Below, piece by piece: positions 6,388-9,187 of a stretch of DNA of 9,187 bases. The position numbers and the translations under genes were made by a program. This stretch comes from Candidatus Bathyarchaeota archaeon. GTDB taxonomy: Archaea; Thermoproteota; Bathyarchaeia; Bathyarchaeales; Bathyarchaeaceae. A model generated the notes under the pieces. That model did no database searches. It saw nothing but the letters and a program-made list of their open reading frames with translations, and had not been told where the DNA came from. The number at the start of each line of letters is the position of its first letter. Positions within the stretch are counted from its first letter, which is position 1. Location: assembly GCA_020350305.1 (NCBI GenBank), contig CP070709.1:766896-776082 (forward strand). Reading direction: 5' to 3'.

Positions 6388-8202
6388 TTGGTGTCCAACT
6401 TGAAAAGAACTGCGTTGCCAATACTTCTATTCACGTTTTCTCTTCTCCTCTTGCTAGCCCTACCATCATGCATCAATATGTTAACGGTTAATGCCCAAAC
6501 AGACACTTTATTCTCTGTAGATATTCAAGTAGATCACACAGTACAGATTAAAGACGGCGGGCTAGTCGTCATCAATGACACAATCAGATTATCTACAGAA
6601 CAGGGACAAAATATAGAACCGTTACAGAATTTCTCAATAGGTTTTCCTTTCGAATACAAGTCTAACCTTGATCATTGCTTCGCCTATGACGCCTCGAATC
6701 CTGATGAACGATTGGAGGTAGCACTTGATGTTGGATTGGGTAGAATTGGTTTTTACGGAGTAAACGTGCTCTTTCCCGGATCGGGTATTGACATAAGCGA
6801 CGGAGGATCATACAACTTCACGGTAGCTTTTGTTTTCTCAAACATTGTTTCCTCAGAAGTTTCTGCGGCGAATGGCGAAGAGACCGCCTCGTTCACTGTC
6901 GACTTCCCCTTGTATGCCAGCGTCACTGAAGACGTGTCTAAATGCAATGTGACTGTTATCTTACCGTATGGTGCCAATTACACTGCGAGTTCTTTTGAAG
7001 AGAATGGAGTCGTTTTCAACAAGACAACACATAATTTACATCAGATATTGAATCTCACTCAGAGTCCTCTTGAAAGCTTTTCATACGAGCAGACTTGGTT
7101 GAGGTTTTATGCACTTCCTGATCACACCTTGTATCTGATAAGTGTCGACGAAGTAAAGCGAGATATAGCGTTAGATGAGTGGGGTCACGTTCTTTTATCT
7201 GATTCTTACTATTTGACTAATGAAGGCGGAAGCTACCGCCCGGTAGTGCTTCTACCTCAAGGCGCTTACGATGTTTCTGCACGAGATACGTCAGGGGACC
7301 TTGAAGTAGATGTGGAAAAAGGGAACGCAACTAGTTACACAAGCGCAACGATCTATCAGGACATAGACCATAAAGTGTCAGCAAGGTTCACGGTGAGTTA
7401 CCGACTTCCACGAGAAATCTATATTGATCAGAGGAGTTGGCGCGATTTTGTTCTGGCTTTCAGTTTCTTTGAAGGTTTTGATTGGAAGATAAAGGAGTTA
7501 ACCGTGATCATGGGTCTACCGGAGGGTGCAGAGTTTCAGCTGGACGCATGTTATCCAAAACCGCAAAGTGTTGAAAAAGGCGTTTTTCAAGAAACGATAG
7601 TCTTTACTTTCTACAACGTTACACCGTTCCACGACCTTGATCTTAGTCTAACATATAGATACGTTATGTTTTGGGCCTCTTTTCGCCCCACGTTGTGGAT
7701 GGGAATATTAATTGCCATCGTATGCGCTGCAGTTTTTCTTTGGCGAGCTCCTAGACTGCCTTCAGGTCCTATAATTCCTGTTCCAACAGAGGTTTTGAAA
7801 ACCTTTTTTGACTCCTATAAAGAAAAGAGGAGGATACTCGGGGATCTTGAATCGTTGGAGCAACAGGTGCGGAAGAGAAAGATTTCTAGACGCCGATACA
7901 AGGTGCGGAGAAGAGGGTTAGAAAGTCGTGTTTCTGTTTTGTCTCGGGATTTGACTGGTCTTCGAGAAAAAATACGAAAGGCAGGTCCGCGTTATGCGAA
8001 TACGATGAGGCAGATTGAAGCCGCTGAAACCGAGCTAGAAGGAGCGGAAGCCGCCATTCGAAGAATCGAAATTCGATACCGACATAGAGAACTCTCCACA
8101 GAAACCTATCGTACGCAGATTGCAGAATACAACCGCAGGAGAGAAAGGGCGAAAACAACGATCGACGGAGTGCTCTTGAGGCTTCGAGAAGAGATAAGTT
8201 AA
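6388..8202 (+). CDS. Single-pass surface glycoprotein with coiled-coil cytoplasmic tail, unknown function
   Basis: 604 residues; family not recognised. A signal sequence (about 1-37: NLKRTAL, then a leucine-rich core, ending VNAQTD) leads into a beta-rich outer domain (38-430) with nine N-x-S/T sequons. One membrane helix follows at 435-455 (TLWMGILIAIVCAAVFLW), flanked by arginine inside. The cytoplasmic tail (456-604) is highly charged and helical, with two similar helix-turn-helix hairpins: about 487-515 (LEQQVRKRKISRRRY) and 557-590 (IEIRYRHRELSTETY). They resemble the short SHOCT-type pattern of a helix, a K-I-S/E-L-S turn, and an x-Y helix. The layout suggests a surface sensor or scaffold linking the envelope to an inner partner (inference). 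Start is TTG 6388 or GTG 6391; no SD, probably leaderless. LPSC at 25-28 could be read as a poor lipobox, but the AQ cleavage site fits better. Confidence 0.85.
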   Translation: MVSNLKRTALPILLFTFSLLLLLALPSCINMLTVNAQTDTLFSVDIQVDHTVQIKDGGLVVINDTIRLSTEQGQNIEPLQNFSIGFPFEYKSNLDHCFAYDASNPDERLEVALDVGLGRIGFYGVNVLFPGSGIDISDGGSYNFTVAFVFSNIVSSEVSAANGEETASFTVDFPLYASVTEDVSKCNVTVILPYGANYTASSFEENGVVFNKTTHNLHQILNLTQSPLESFSYEQTWLRFYALPDHTLYLISVDEVKRDIALDEWGHVLLSDSYYLTNEGGSYRPVVLLPQGAYDVSARDTSGDLEVDVEKGNATSYTSATIYQDIDHKVSARFTVSYRLPREIYIDQRSWRDFVLAFSFFEGFDWKIKELTVIMGLPEGAEFQLDACYPKPQSVEKGVFQETIVFTFYNVTPFHDLDLSLTYRYVMFWASFRPTLWMGILIAIVCAAVFLWRAPRLPSGPIIPVPTEVLKTFFDSYKEKRRILGDLESLEQQVRKRKISRRRYKVRRRGLESRVSVLSRDLTGLREKIRKAGPRYANTMRQIEAAETELEGAEAAIRRIEIRYRHRELSTETYRTQIAEYNRRRERAKTTIDGVLLRLREEIS

Positions 8203-8298
8203 ACTGCTGGAAGCTGCTGAACTGACGTTAAAATGTCTCATAGCTACTTCTTCTTGTGGCTACAATCTTTCTGTGGGAACCTAAGCGAAAAGGAAAAC

Positions 8299-8308
8299 GC
8301 TTTTATCT
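8299..8308 (+). promoter_or_regulatory. TATA-like box of the ferredoxin gene
   Basis: GCTTTTATCT follows a purine-rich GAAAAGGAAAAC that could act as a BRE. The predicted transcript start is near 8329, just before the strong ribosome binding site. Confidence 0.45.
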
Positions 8309-8334
8309 GTAACTGTTTATTTCATTAGAATCTT

Positions 8335-8341
8335 AAAGGAG
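8335..8341 (+). promoter_or_regulatory. Strong ribosome binding site of the ferredoxin gene
   Basis: AAAGGAG lies 11 nt before the ATG at 8353. The adjoining GATCC (8345-8349) continues the match to the 16S tail complement with one base inserted. It is the best SD in the window and suggests high expression. Confidence 0.65.
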
Positions 8342-8352
8342 CTTGATCCTTC

Positions 8353-8535
8353 ATGGTTGAAATTAAGATCGATGAAGAAAAATGCACTGGATGTGGAACA
8401 TGTGTTGACATTTGTCCCGTAGAGGTATTAGAAATCAAAGATGAGAAATCCGTTGTAGTAAACCTCGATGAATGCCTTGTCTGCAGAGCATGCGAGGTGC
8501 AGTGCCCCGAAGGCGCCATAGAAATCATCGAGTAA
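8353..8535 (+). CDS. 2[4Fe-4S] ferredoxin
   Basis: 60 residues, a typical clostridial-type size. It has two CxxCxxCxxxCP motifs: C11, C14, C17, C21-P22 and C41, C44, C47, C51-P52. All eight cluster-binding cysteines are present, so it should carry two low-potential [4Fe-4S] clusters and act as a soluble electron carrier, for example for 2-oxoacid oxidoreductases (family knowledge). No partner oxidoreductase is next to it: upstream is the 604-residue surface protein after 150 bp, downstream the convergent deacetylase after 82 bp. It therefore looks like a free-standing carrier with its own promoter and SD. An alternative is a ferredoxin-like subunit of an enzyme encoded elsewhere. Confidence 0.95.
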   Translation: MVEIKIDEEKCTGCGTCVDICPVEVLEIKDEKSVVVNLDECLVCRACEVQCPEGAIEIIE

Positions 8536-8570
8536 CATTGTTCCGCTCTTCAACTCGTTCATAAAAACAG

Positions 8571-8583
8571 TAGGTTAAACCTA
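8571..8583. terminator. Palindrome in the convergent gap, possible two-way terminator
   Basis: TAGGTT-A-AACCTA is a perfect palindrome midway between the ferredoxin and deacetylase stops. On the minus strand it is followed by CTGTTTTTATG, and on the plus strand by TTTCTATTCTG, so both sides have a T-rich exit. This suits termination of both convergent transcripts. Confidence 0.45.
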
Positions 8584-8617
8584 TTTCTATTCTGTGCCAC
8601 ACCTAATAAAATGAGAA

Positions 8618-9187
8618 TCATAGATCCCAAAATGATGATTGTTTCTTCTTCACGTCTTCCATAGTTTTCAAGGCCCGTTTCCTTATTCTAGAATTCGCCA
8701 CTGGGCGTTTATCTTGAATGTTATATGAAACTCCAGCCATCTTCGCCACCGCTGCAGTCGCCATCCGTCCAAGGAAGTTGAGGCTATATCCGCCTTCAAG
8801 AACTGCGACAAGCTTTCCCATAGAAAATTTGGACGCTAAATCTAAGGCTTTCCTAAAGGTTTCGAGAAACCCGAAGGCAGATAGTGAAAGCCCAGCGACT
8901 GGGTCTGTGTGATGTGCGTCAAAGCCGAGAGAAACGAGAATAAACTGTGGTTTGTACTGCTGGATTATTGGAACTACGATCTGATTGACGGCTTGAAGGT
9001 AAATATGGTCATCGATATGAAAAGGAAATGGAATGTTCACAGTGTATCCGAGTCCGTCTTTCTTGCCCACCTCATCTGAGAATCCTGTGCTAGGAAACGT
9101 TGTAGGGTCCTGATGCAAGCTTATGTAAAGGACTTTGTTAGTCTCGTAGAAAATTTCCTGAGTTCCGTTTCCGTGATGAGCATCTAT
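8618..9187 (-). CDS. HDAC-family deacetylase (class II-like/AcuC-type), N-terminus off-window
   Basis: 189 residues of the C-terminal half are visible and the frame stays open to the window edge, so the start lies beyond 9187; the TTG at 9116-9118 is internal. The visible sequence begins IDAHHGNGTQEIFYE and shows the deacetylase-fold zinc ligands D2 and H4 (DAHH) and D90 (GFDAHHTDP), plus the catalytic tyrosine Y134 in LEGGYS. The upstream His-His pair is not in view. Family enzymes use zinc to remove acetyl groups from lysine or from small amines such as acetylpolyamines. HQDPTTFPSTGF, GYTVNIPFP and the EGGY form (not GGGGY) place it nearer class II HDAC and acetylpolyamine amidohydrolase-like proteins. 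The substrate cannot be decided; chromatin proteins, acetyl-CoA synthetase or polyamines are all possible. The tail after 140 is basic. Confidence 0.92.
   Translation of the reverse strand: MDAHHGNGTQEIFYETNKVLYISLHQDPTTFPSTGFSDEVGKKDGLGYTVNIPFPFHIDDHIYLQAVNQIVVPIIQQYKPQFILVSLGFDAHHTDPVAGLSLSAFGFLETFRKALDLASKFSMGKLVAVLEGGYSLNFLGRMATAAVAKMAGVSYNIQDKRPVANSRIRKRALKTMEDVKKKQSSFWDL

Noticed and set aside
3567..6396. The 9-mer TTGGTGTCC occurs three times (3567, 4580, 6388)
   Set aside because: The copies share little flanking sequence, one overlaps a start codon, and their spacing shows no pattern; most likely chance.
8325..8528. Minus-strand frame across the ferredoxin gene
   Set aside because: It is the shadow of an unmistakable ferredoxin with all eight cysteines on the plus strand.

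Overview
The window looks like a stretch of archaeal chromosome with moderate to low GC. The evidence is an archaeal-type class III (type IV pilin) signal peptide beside an archaeal A24 prepilin peptidase, a small protein that resembles an archaea-only conserved family, A/T-rich TATA-like boxes about 25 nt before likely transcript starts, frequent TTG/GTG starts, and secreted proteins crowded with N-x-S/T sequons. The mix with a membrane-anchored clostripain-like (C11) protease and a class II HDAC-like deacetylase fits an uncultured TACK-type archaeon such as Bathyarchaeia. That placement is inference; no rRNA, tRNA or other marker gene lies here.

Layout. Positions 2-2905 (+) hold the 3' part of a large surface protease gene: the end of a C11 peptidase domain, two copies of a ~265-residue module, three Ig-like domains and a C-terminal membrane anchor. 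Facing it at 2995-3510 (-) is a small acidic protein with one C-terminal membrane helix. A mostly non-coding stretch follows (3511-4124), with one weak small-ORF candidate. Next come a type IV pilin (4125-4562, +) and its probable processing enzyme, an A24 prepilin peptidase (4741-5544, +), then a small basic DUF2095-like protein (5693-6058, +). After a second gene-poor stretch (6059-6387) there is a 604-residue membrane protein (6388-8202, +) with a sequon-rich outer domain and a helical cytoplasmic tail. The end holds a 2[4Fe-4S] ferredoxin (8353-8535, +) and, convergent to it, the C-terminal half of an HDAC-family deacetylase (8618-9187, -).

How the genes relate. Most genes seem to be transcribed singly: the gaps are 80 bp or more and most plus-strand genes have their own TATA-like element. 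The only clear functional pair is pilin plus prepilin peptidase. The C11 protease, the pilin and the 604-residue protein all belong to the cell surface, so 1-8200 can be read as a loose cell-envelope neighbourhood, while ferredoxin and deacetylase are soluble metabolic or regulatory proteins. I found no mobile element, CRISPR array, tRNA or rRNA, and no convincing new multi-gene system. The most unusual items are the protease's duplicated module and the architecture of the 604-residue protein.
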